The notes under the pieces were generated by a model. The model did no database searches and was not told the origin of the DNA. It was given only the letters and a program-made list of their open reading frames with translations. Below, one piece after another: positions 23,901 through 33,334 of a stretch of DNA of 64,000 nucleotides (positions within the stretch are counted from its first letter, which is position 1; each line of letters begins with the position of its first letter). This DNA is from Pycnopodia helianthoides (lineage: Eukaryota; Echinodermata; Asteroidea; Forcipulatida; Asteriidae), in the NCBI GenBank assembly GCA_032158295.1, contig CM063243.1:11438931-11502930 (forward strand), written 5' to 3'. Both the position numbers and the translations under genes were made by a program.

Positions 23901-24586
23901 ATGTCGCTTAAAAAAACGCAGATGTACACACAAAACCAATAGGTGCCAAGATACAATATTTGTGTTGCACAATCGAAATAAGACATTTTTGTACTGACAC
24001 AGCAATATAATACATGCAATGATGAGCAAGGATACTTCTTTTGCAACTCAAAATTGTCATATGATAGCTTTTACATGTAAATATTTTTCTTACAGTAGTT
24101 AGACGGGGTTATATAGCAATAGTCATACACCATGCCCGATATGGGCCAGACGGAATCTGCCCCCCCCCAGTGTTTCCATACTCTAGCACAATATATTTTC
24201 CTCTTTCACAGAGGTACCCCCCCCCCTAAATCCCCTTAAGAATCCCTGAGATTCCAAGTAAACAATGAAAACACAATGGGGGGGAACCACCATGCCCCAT
24301 ATCGAGAACCCAATAATAGTCGGCACTCATGCACTAGAATAAAGATGCTGGAAAAAAACTTAGTTAAGGTAATTTACTTATTACTAGACTTACCTGAACA
24401 GCTACATAAATGTCATTATCGGGTTAATAAAGAAAACCAATCCAACGTGTGTTGGTTATTGAGAGAAGATACCTCTACACCATCGATAAACAGAGTTTTT
24501 CAACTGAAGTAGGCATACTATGACAACGTCAGCTTGTTCATTAATACACTATAGATTGTCAAAAATAAGCGACCACAGGTATTTTA
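20941..24586. other. Intergenic DNA between NUMB and KLHDC3, mostly featureless
   Basis: AT-rich with poly-C/poly-G tracts near 22988 and 24162-24290. A 56-codon ATG-to-stop frame at 22065-22235 (+) has balanced composition but no recognised family and no splice or promoter context. I see no convincing gene. Confidence 0.4.
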
Positions 24587-25036
24587 CAGGCAGGGTCATA
24601 GATTGGTAAATACTCAAATAATTATTGATCGTAAAAACTTACTTGGCGAGAAGCACTGCAGCTGTTGATAGTATAAAACAAATTGAGAAAGGTTTCCCTT
24701 CAAAGTACTATGGTTTGGATAATTTTTGACCCCAAAACATTTGAATTTGAGAAAAGAAATCATGCACGAGTCATTTTTCAGATTTCTGAGGGTCGGTGTC
24801 TGTTTGCGAATGCTGCAGCCAGAGATGGGGTTGGTATCCCGCTGTCACCTCTCTAAGCGTGGATGGATTCACGGTTCTTGGGAAAATAACTCGGCAGTGG
24901 TTTGCTGTTCTATCAGTAAGTAGACACTGTGTTCAACAGAAACTTTCACATGTGACTTTTATTCTATCTTTCTTTATAAATTTGCCTATAAATAAGCGAT
25001 TCGTTGACAAAAACCAATCTATGACCCTACCTTAAA
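24587..25036. mobile_element. MITE family C, near full-length
   Basis: Left end GGCAGGGTCATAGATTGGTA; right end, on the minus strand, GGTAGGGTCATAGATTGGTT. The arms match at 18 of 20 bases. The interior has CACTGTGTTCAACAGAAACT, shared with copies at 16795-17045 and, in reverse, 34260-34525. Confidence 0.75.
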
Positions 25037-25247
25037 ATGGAGTAATTCTAGCAAAATCAAATATGATACAGATCTTGAATTTAGTGTGGCCACAGACTGG
25101 TGTATGATAAACAAGTGTACACAGATGTATGAAAAAGTATCAAGTCGTTTATCGTGTGTGCCAGGCAAAAACTAACATCATGTTATTCCACCATCATGTG
25201 GAAGAATAAATGTCGGACCTTATCATTAAAATAGGTATTACAATAAG

Positions 25248-25385
25248 AGACTTTGGAACGTTGTGTTTCAACAGAGATAAGAGGTAAATTTCCATTGTTT
25301 GCATTGTTCTGAGCATGTGTACATTTCTAAAAACATTGGGTTCATCTGGTCGATCTGCTGCCACTTGTCGTCCCCATGGGAGATC
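25248..25385. mobile_element. MITE family B copy 2 (diverged)
   Basis: Shares TTTCCATTGTTTGCATTGTT, CTGAGCATG and the right-arm GATCTGCTGCCACTTGTCG with other family B copies. The left arm is eroded. It abuts a family A MITE at 25387. Confidence 0.65.
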
Positions 25386-25386
25386 A

Positions 25387-25632
25387 GGGCCCCATTTCAT
25401 GGAGCTGCTTAAGCACAAAATTTTGCTTAAGCAAAAAAATCATTGCTTAGTAAAATCAGACTACCGGCCAAGACTATACACTCAATTGTTATGCTAAGTA
25501 AACAACAGCTAAATACCAGTCACAAGCAATGTATAAGGCATGAAATTTTGGCCAGTAACATGTGTAAAATAAGCAAGCTATTCTCGTGCTTAAGCAAATT
25601 TTTTACTTAAGCAGCTCCATGAAATAGGGCCC
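25387..25632. mobile_element. MITE family A, complete
   Basis: Left terminus GGGCCCCATTTCATGGAGCT; the right terminus on the minus strand reads GGGCCCTATTTCATGGAGCT. They match at 19 of 20 positions, followed by GCTTAAG motifs. 246 bp. Confidence 0.85.
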
Positions 25633-25633
25633 A

Positions 25634-25805
25634 GGTTGGCTCAGTGGCTTCTTTCCCTGCCTTTCACCTCCCTGGACCCCAGTTCGAATCCAACCTCAGT
25701 CAGCAGCTCGTATGTGGGTTGGGTTTTCAGTCCCTACCTGATTGCGTGGGTTTTCCCCCATTGGGGTTTTCCTCCCACATCTAAAATCTGAACATTTCTT
25801 CATCG
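25634..25805 (+). mobile_element. tRNA-derived SINE with TTTTCC body
   Basis: A-box-like GGTTGGCTCAGTGGC and B box AGTTCGAATCC are followed by GCGTGGGTTTTCCCCC and GGGGTTTTCCTCCCACATC. This body is widespread in SINEs of marine invertebrates. It begins immediately after the family A MITE. Confidence 0.65.
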
Positions 25806-26038
25806 TCTCCTGTTTATCCTGTTATTGGTGCTAATTGCGCTGTTGACTGTGTCATTGATTTTTTTAAAAGTCTGCCATTCAAACATTATGACCTTAATCT
25901 TGTTGCATGATCCCTGACGGCTAACCGTTCCAGTTGGATTTTCATTTTGCCCCGTTTTGGGACTTGGTTGAGACTGTGCCTTACTAATAGTGTTGCAGCA
26001 AACCGATCATCTTTGACTTGAAGGACTTTGTGGTCTTT

Positions 26039-29000
26039 TTAACCTTGAGGCGTCTCTAGTGGTTGACTGATGTTATTGTTTGTTGTCATGGCCTTCAGTT
26101 CCCACCTGATGCCCAAGGGTAAGAAGGAAGTGTCTAGGTTGTACTGGATCACAGCTATTTTACACAGTGTCTTCAATGCAGGAGCTAGGAGAAGATCAAG
26201 ACAAAACAATGGTTAATACAGGCTTTAAGTCGGGGGAAGTTTTCAATGAAAACTTGGTCTTTCATCAATTGGCCATGACCGTGCAGGTCTTAAAATGAGA
26301 CAGTGACCGGTCTCAATATAGAGGTAGTGACATGTCTCCATATAGAGACAGTCACAGGTCTCAATATAGAGGCAGTCACAGGTCTCAATATAGAGGCAGA
26401 TCACAGTCTCAATATAGAGACAGTCACAGGTCTCAATATAGAGACAGTCACAGGTCTCAATATACACTGTAGATGTAGTGACTTACTTAAACATGTAGAT
26501 GCAATGACTACATTCGTATATAAGGCCCCCCAAAAAAGGGGTTGTGTTTCCGGTTCCCCGACCGACCCTAGTTTTGATGCCGCGACCCTAAACTTTTTAT
26601 TCGGCCTTTAAAAAAAACGGGGGGAAAACGGGAAAAAACGAAAAAACAAAAACAAAAACCTATTTCACCTGGAAGAAAATGTCTGACTTTTACCAATTTA
26701 CCATGTTTTAGGCAACATTTGAAATAAAAACCAGAACATATCAAGAAGAATTTACCGATATCTCCTTGATTTGCACCTGCGATGTCCAACGACTCGACTA
26801 CGAGCGAAAAATACCCACAATGCAATGCGGATCGCGCACGTGTGTATACGGCGCTGTGTTAAGTGCAGATTTCGCACACTTCCCAAAATCGCCCGCTTAA
26901 ACTGCCTATCTAAAGAGTGCAAACTGAAGATTGCGCACAATTTGCAAGGTCGGGCAGATTAACTGCCAAACCTGCAGAGCGCAAACTGCAGTTTGCGCGC
27001 AATTTTGCCTAATTCGCTGTGCAAATCCGTTAAATTGCGCTCAACACATGAACGATCGTGGACGTATCGTCAATCGTATCGGAATAAAAAAAAAACGCAA
27101 AATAAAAAAACTTTCCGACCTACCGACCCTATTTTTAAATGACATGTAATCGGAAACAGAGCCCTTTTTTTGTTTGGCCTAATCAGATGGTTATGTCATA
27201 CTCACCAAAGTCCAGTACGTGGAGGTCAGCCAGGTCCATAAGATTCTCATCATCAGAGCCACCAGGTACCACTTTATCCTTGGGACTAGAAAGATAATTT
27301 ATATTTATAAAAGATACTTTTGCATTTTGCACTATACTTCTTTTCCTCAATAGCCCTTGTACATGTGACTTACCACATACATTTTTAACTTGCGAGATTT
27401 CTGTATATTTTAATTTCAAGTAAACAGATTCACACAGGAAGTTTGCTATTTTTTACAATTAAAAGCTTTTTACCGACTACTTGATGTATGTAAAGGTGGC
27501 AAATGATAAACAAGGGTACGCTTCATGCCAAATAATTGTTGAAATGTCAAACGCTTCCTTCTCTGTATGAAGTATCATTGATGGCATTGATCACCGGTCT
27601 ACACTGCCATGCCAACTTAACCCCCTGCGCCAATCCCATCAAGCAATGATCCAACAATGTAGAGCACCAGAAATCCCCTTCACACAAATTCTTCCAAGTC
27701 CGATCAAAAGCATTGAATTTAAACTAAGCCAGAAATTTTGCAACCTCCTGCGTTATCATAATACTCTATCTACACAGGGTAACTTTTAAATAGCTTTTAT
27801 CTCAACAAAACAAAGAATTTACTCCGGGAGACAATTCCAAGCATACCAAATTGTTGCCTTATGTTTTGTTTGTTTTCAGAGCCCACAACTCATACTAGAA
27901 ACTTAAGTTTGTGGTAACACAGTGTAATAATCTCTCTTCTATTAAACCTCCGTCTGTTCTGTGCTTTCACTAATCCCTTCAACTTTACCTCGTTCCTCCA
28001 AACATGATGACCTGGTCTTCAACAACAATGCAACATTGTCTCCGTCTGTTCCTTGGTGTTTGCCCAAAGGTTTTGACCTTTGACCACTCATAGTTGACCA
28101 AGTCCAGCTTGTAAAGATCGTTGAAGTGTGTTTTGGTGATGTCACTGTAGCCACCAAACATGTACATAAACCCTCCATACATGACTGTGAACACAGGATA
28201 AAATGTGTATATAGTTGTTACAAACTTTCTCAACAATTGCTACACCTCACTTCGTCCTTTCAGTATCCTGACATTGGCAAGAAAGAGAACACTGGTGAAA
28301 ACGTCAAGAATGAACCAACCCACTCTTTCCATTCAGAGCCACCACCTCTCCAAAAAGCAATTATGTCAGCATAAGATTAAACTTATATCTATCTCCACCA
28401 TGCAAAGCCTCTATCATATATTCTATAAACAAAAAAATATTATCTATTTTTTGTTAATGAGGACCAATCATTCTGAGAGAGTTGGTGCATTTTAGAAACA
28501 TGTTGCCCATACTATGCCTCAAATGAGACCCCCTTGTATAGGTTGCCATTGCTGAGGCCAAAAAAGGGAAATGTGCTCGTGTGATGTACGCACCAGGCAA
28601 AACTCACAGCCTATGATAGGTTTTCTCTGACCTCAGTGGGGCGCTCTTTAAGCTTGTGAGGTCACATGCAAGGTTCTATTGAAAGACGGAAACAGTAATC
28701 TTACAGGCAGAGTGGCTTCTCCTTCCGATCGGCACATCGCCAGTAGTCGCTGGTGAAACCCACGCTTTTGTCTTAATGTCAAACACCTGTAGCTTATTAC
28801 AGTAGAATTCTTGATTGGTGTAACACTGGCCAGACTTGTCAGATCTACCTCCAAAGACGATCATCTGATGATGGTTGGCTGTCGCTGTGTGGAAGTCACG
28901 CCAGTGAGGTATTTCACCCTGCAATAGATTGATGGTCATTTCATTCAAGGGACAAAACATCACTGGTTTTTGGTAGAGTAAATTAATTCCCATCATCTTG

Positions 29001-30615
29001 TTATCAATAAACGCACTTTTACCAACCAGTGGTCACTTTTCACCATTCAGCCTTGCTAGGGCCATTTCAACAGTAAGTAAAGCAATGGTCAGGCTGAATG
29101 GTGTTTTTTTGGTATCCATTATAATTTACCTTTGCATTGATGTATCTCCATTCCATCTCCTTTAAGTTCAGGCTGTAAATAGTATTTGAATAACAACACT
29201 GTATCCTCTGCATAATGTATAATAAGACAATCATAAAATTGAAGTTAATAATGACAAGAACAATGCCACATGTCTCTATGTTTAAGAAAAGTCAAAAGGT
29301 TTTTCAAATTACATGTTACAAAAAAACACAATTTATAATCAATATAAAAGGTTGAATGCAAAAAAACAAAACAAAATGATGCAGAAAGTTTGTTAATAGA
29401 TAAAATGTTATTAGCTACATATTAGGTACATGTATGTAGCTTGCCACTGAGAGCCATTGTATTTAATAGCAATGGATTTCTTACCCCGTCTGTGAAGCCA
29501 CCAAATATGTACATCTCATCTTCAATGAGGCAAGCTGAATGGCCGTCTCTGCCAAACGGAGCATCGCCCGTTGTGTCTGGTTTGGACCACTTCAGGGTAT
29601 CTACATTGTGCAAACAAGACAGAAAGAATCCAGGATACACATGGTGTTACCACAAACCAAATATACATTGATACCTCACCATGCAAATACATTTCAAAAC
29701 CCATTTAAAAATCCAGATTACCATCAAAATGCATCTTACTATACAAAGCAATGTATGTCTGGTAATGAAACCAAGAATGCCTCATAAGTGACCCAAAGTA
29801 CAAGGGACCTACGGCTTAATGTCCCGTCAGAAGGAAAATGCATTTATGGTAAAGTATCTTGCTCAAGGACACAGGTGCCATGACCAGGACTTGCCCCCAC
29901 TCTGCTAATAATCAGAAACACCAGAGCTGCAGTCTGATAACTGCTTGGCCACGACACGCCACCAATAAGGATTCAGTTTGGTCTCCTAGTTAGTAACTTT
30001 CTTGGACTTTTCTCACTTGTATCAAAACAAAAGACTTCTCTGCAGGCACCGTAGTTGTCATTACGTCCTCCCCACAAGTACACCAGTCCATTGTAATTCA
30101 CCACTGAGTGACCATAGCGGAGATAGGGTACCAACTTCTTAGTGGACTCCTCATCATTAGCATTGGCAACTTAGTCCACCTCAATAGAACTGTGGATTTA
30201 AAAAACACATTATAAAAAGAGCATCAATTAGGCCTAATACAGTCAATAAAACAATTGAATTTAACAGTATATCCGATGACTAGACCACAATCAAGTCTTG
30301 TGCTTTTGGCAGGATCCAGAGGGGTCTCCACAATAATTAAACACCCAAAGGGGAAAATCCCCTCTGTCCATGATCAGCTTTGTATGTATCTTTCATAAAA
30401 ACGACTTATATAACTAGAGAGTTATGTGGACAGTCTTCTCTGAGATAGGAGTATGTCTTGCCTGTATTCAACACGTAGACATCAATGGGTATGAGTGAGC
30501 GATAGTCACCACCGGTACAGTATCCACCAAACAGAAAGATACGACCTCCAACTAACGCTGCCGCATGATTGACCCTTCTAGGTCCACCATCAAGATGGAC
30601 TGTCCAGTGTGGCAT
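26039..30615 (-). CDS. KLHDC3: KLHDC3, Kelch-domain protein (frameshift in exon 2)
   Basis: Kelch beta-propeller substrate receptor of CUL2-elongin ubiquitin ligase, recognising C-terminal degrons. Coding exons on the minus strand: 30615-30462, 30189-30017, 29600-29485, 29207-29130, 28918-28705, 28184-27989, 27285-27206 and 26184-26039. The start matches the family (MPHWTVHLDGGPRRVNHAAA). Kelch signatures follow: LFGGYC, LWGGR, HSACLIEDEMYIFGG, HWRDFHTA, VFGGRSDKSG, RRSHSA, MYMFGGY, NRRRQCC and MFGGT. The C-terminal exon encodes LKTLCKIAVIQYNLD and RWELKAMTTNNNIS. Phases agree except exon 2, which is 173 nt where 174 are needed: VLLRWTKLP is in one frame and NANDEESTKKLVPYLRYGHS in another. 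With one base restored the protein would be about 385 aa, against 382 in human. The first coding intron has a GC donor. It is either a sequencing or assembly error in a live gene, or a recent lesion. Confidence 0.94.
26290..26470 (+). repeat. 24-bp minisatellite in KLHDC3 intron 7
   Basis: About seven copies of a unit of the form GGTCTCAATATAGAGACAGT plus CACA. The period is divisible by three, so frames stay open on both strands. It is not coding. Confidence 0.85.
26522..27182. mobile_element. CpG-rich TIR element in KLHDC3 intron 7
   Basis: Left end AGGCCCCCCAAAAAAGGGG with TGTTTCCG; right end on the minus strand AGGCCAAACAAAAAAAGGG with TGTTTCCG, so the arms are similar but imperfect over about 30 bases. 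The interior is CpG-rich, with repeated TTGCGC-type words and a perfect 20-bp palindrome at 26979-26998. It ends about 24 bases from the KLHDC3 exon 7 donor. Confidence 0.65.
29790..29958 (-). mobile_element. SINE family S, truncated, in KLHDC3 intron 2
   Basis: Minus strand: TGGCCAAGCAGTTATCAGAC, then a degraded B box (GGGGGCAAGTCCTGGTCATG), then AGCCGTAGGTCCCTTGTAC. The 3' body stops early compared with the copy at 19301-19650. Confidence 0.7.
30017..30189 (-). CDS. KLHDC3: KLHDC3 exon 2 with single-base frameshift
   Basis: The acceptor CCACAG ends at 30190. The entry phase gives VLLRWTKLP, identical in pattern to the conserved LRWTKLP of the family. From about 30166 only the next frame carries homology (ESTKKLVPYLRYGHSVV, YLWGGRND). 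That frame has an in-frame TAA upstream at about 30173-30171, so it cannot simply start earlier. One missing base near 30160-30170, in the CC of the proline codon, explains both facts and the length deficit. Confidence 0.85.
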
Positions 30616-30696
30616 TGTTCTTACATCCAGTTACAAGACTCTGCACTTAGCATCTGAAGAAAAAACTCTCATGCTGAACTTGTCACTATCTATGAT
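30616..30696 (-). other. KLHDC3: KLHDC3 5' UTR part of first coding exon
   Basis: Minus-strand acceptor TTTGCAG at about 30703-30697 precedes 81 bases with in-frame stops, then ATGCCACACTGG. This implies an upstream non-coding exon. A GTAAGT donor at 31852-31847 is the best candidate for its end. Confidence 0.5.
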
Positions 30697-30807
30697 CTGC
30701 AAACAAAACAATAAATTACATGTAGTTCAACTATGAAAACAACTTTAAAAATGATAATTTTCATAAATTATTGCCATAAGATTTCAAGTCAATGAAACAC
30801 ATATATG

Positions 30808-31142
30808 TCTCAACTTTAGAATTGTCCCAACTATAGTTAGGACCGGGGCCCAACTAGAGTGATACAGTTGGGACCGCCCAACTATAGCTGGGACCAAGAA
30901 ATCGAGCAGGGAACCAGTTGCTGTTATTGCACGAGATGGTCCCCAACACTAGCTGTCGGCCAGTGGGTATCACATACGATCCCTTTTGTAAGCAGAGAGA
31001 AACTGGAGAGGATTGAAAATTACTTTGCTTTTGAGGCCCACTTCATGACTTGTGGTTGTGGTTATCTACATTTCCTTGCCAGAAACCAGTAAGAAGAAGT
31101 ATAGTTGGTTGGGACGATTCTTAAAGTTTGAAAGTTGAGATA
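30808..31142. mobile_element. MITE in KLHDC3 5' UTR intron
   Basis: Left TCTCAACTTTAGAATTGTCC with CAACTATA; right, minus strand, TCTCAACTTTCAAACTTTAA with GAATCGTCCCAACC. The arms are inverted with an indel. GGGACC/GGTCCC words recur inside. A 77-codon frame within has no known family. Confidence 0.55.
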
Positions 31143-31324
31143 GAACGTAAGCCTACATTGTAGACAGAGAAAAGTAGAAGCCGAGTTTTAAGTGTATGCT
31201 TGGAGGTAGAATTAGTATGCAATTCCCAATTAAAACAATAAATACATGCCACTGTCAGACTTTAAATTGATGCCCACTCCAACATCACAGTCCATACCAC
31301 AATGTTTGACCAGCATGAGGCAAA

Positions 31325-31716
31325 TTAAAGGAACATTAAATTGGTAAGAAAAAAACTTGAAAAAATATACTTTTGATCACAGATTTACATAAAACTTACA
31401 CGGTCTAATGATGATTACTGTAGAAAACATCCCTTGAAATATTTCTGTCTGAAATGCCATATTTGATTTTGATGAGAAATTAATAAACTAATTTTCCGAT
31501 TGGAGTTTATCGCTCAGTGAGCGTTTTATTCATTTGTTGAATCTATATGATTTCATGCAAATGTGTAATCGGTTTTTAACTATTTTCTCGTGACCCAGAT
31601 GGCCGATCGATCTCAAACTTCTACATGTCTGTCAGTTTATGCATGGATTACATAAAGTGCTTACACTGCCAGCAACTGTTTTGTTAGCAAAAACCAATTC
31701 TGTAATGTTCCTTTAA
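31325..31716. mobile_element. TTAA-bounded MITE
   Basis: Left TTAAAGGAACATTAAATTGG at 31325; right, minus strand, TTAAAGGAACATTACAGAAT ending at 31716. The arms match over the first 15 bases and then resume with ATTGGT after a small indel. It is related in terminal form to the elements at 44068 and 45183. Confidence 0.75.
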
Positions 31717-31852
31717 ATCATCACTAATCAGACAAATCACCCCCCTACGATTGAATCACGACTGATTCAAATAAAAATTCATTGAAATTATGTTATCTTC
31801 AACTATGTCCTTGCTCTATGCTTCAACAGTTTATTTCCTTTTACAGACTTAC

Positions 31853-32315
31853 ATTACAACGCAGACACAAACACATACACATGACTCACGGTGAACCACC
31901 CTCGACTGAAATGTAAACATAAGGCTGCCGCTAAGAACATGCAATACCGCCCTCTGTTGTTCTGTTATGATTTTGTTGACCGTGCAGGTGTTTGGTCACG
32001 TGATAGCCTGATTGATTAGTTTTTCATAGATGTCGCTGGTGCCTTAAATTTCTCAGCGCTTAAAAGGTGATGTTGGTGCAGTTTACCAGTGAGGGTATTA
32101 TTGCGATGCAACGGGACGCTACTCACTGCTAGTGCTAGTGCTGCTGGGCTCGAAGGTCATCAAGGAGGTGGAGGGAACACACTACTCAGTGTTTATGAGT
32201 CATTTTAAACACGAAACATTCCAAAGCTTTTTCTTGATTTTGTTTATTATGTAGTTTGTTTGTTCCAAAGGAGGATCACTTTGATCTGTATGCTAAGATT
32301 AAGTAAGAGCACGAG
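31853..32315. promoter_or_regulatory. Probable bidirectional KLHDC3/NINL promoter and 5' exons
   Basis: The two genes diverge here. On the minus side a donor GTAAGT lies at 31852-31847. On the plus side GAG/GTGAGG ends a non-coding exon at 32315, pairing with the acceptor TTTTTTGCAG at 33292. Between them is GGTCACGTGA (CACGTG at 31997-32002), a USF/TFE-type E-box. No TATA box is apparent. Start sites are inferred, not seen. Confidence 0.45.
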
Positions 32316-33334
32316 GTGAGGTTTTCTTTTAATTATTGTTTTGACAGAATATGCATCATGATCATGTCATTGATTGAGTGTTGAGACATTTGTGTACGAT
32401 TGGTCTACTTCTAGAATTATGAGGTTCGATCCGCTATCGGCTCCATCAACCTCATCATAGTCATAGAGCTGCATGTATAAATTCCTATACAAAACTTTTT
32501 GCCATTTACGTTTCTGCACCTGGAGTTCTCATTTGAAACTAGGCTCTACGTATTCCTTGAAATCTCATTGAGCGTTGCATGGGTCAAGAAAATCCACTCC
32601 GCACATTTAAAATTGTTAAAAAGCGATAAATTCTTACCATAATTCCGATCCCATTCAAACAGTGTTGTAACAAATATGGCCCTGGAGTCGCATGATTTGT
32701 GTACAAAACCAACCCACAGTTGCCGGGACCAGCGTTGCTGCGCGCGGAGTACCAGTTTGCCGGTAGACTATTTGCGTGCGCAGCAAACAGCACACTTGTG
32801 AAAAAGCTGGTGGACAAGTAAAATGGCAAGCTGCATGGTCCTGCTGGCTAGGCACTGAAAAAGTTCAAAGGCAGACCGTAGTAATATAAGTGGTGATCAG
32901 AAATGATTTTAATAAAGTAGCATTTGATCTAACACTCCTCAGGGTAATTTTGTGGGGAATAAAACACTTTCACTGTACCACTGTGGTGGATATTTTATTG
33001 TGTCTATTGTTATTAATCATGTTAATACTGCAAAGTATTTCTGGACACAGTTAGACAGCCGGACCATATCTCTTATGTCCAGAAAATTTTGAACTGAAGT
33101 TACTCTATGATAGGCCCATTGCTGTGGTATGGTTTGTTGCTGAACCAAGCCACACTTGCATCTCTATCAGAAGAAAAAGCTTCTTGTCGGTGCGCAATAT
33201 GAACAAAAGAACAGATCTAAAATTCCTCTCTGCATATTCCTTGTTTGTAGACTATTGATAATTTTGGTTGATGTAAATTTTGTTTTTTGCAGCTCAGTCA
33301 TTTGTGTAGAAACAATAGATCCAGTAGTTGTACA

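Noticed and set aside
26303..26611. 102-codon plus-strand frame with repeated GLNIE-type octads, and a matching open minus frame
   Set aside because: It is the translation of a 24-bp minisatellite whose period is divisible by three; it is open on both strands and lies in a KLHDC3 intron.
27183..27285. KLHDC3 ending at the stop after exon 7 (reading through the donor)
   Set aside because: A terminal exon at 26184-26039 with the conserved C-terminus joins in phase, so the read-through is intronic.
30859..31092. 77-codon frame near the KLHDC3 5' end
   Set aside because: It lies wholly inside an inverted-repeat element and has no homology I can recognise.
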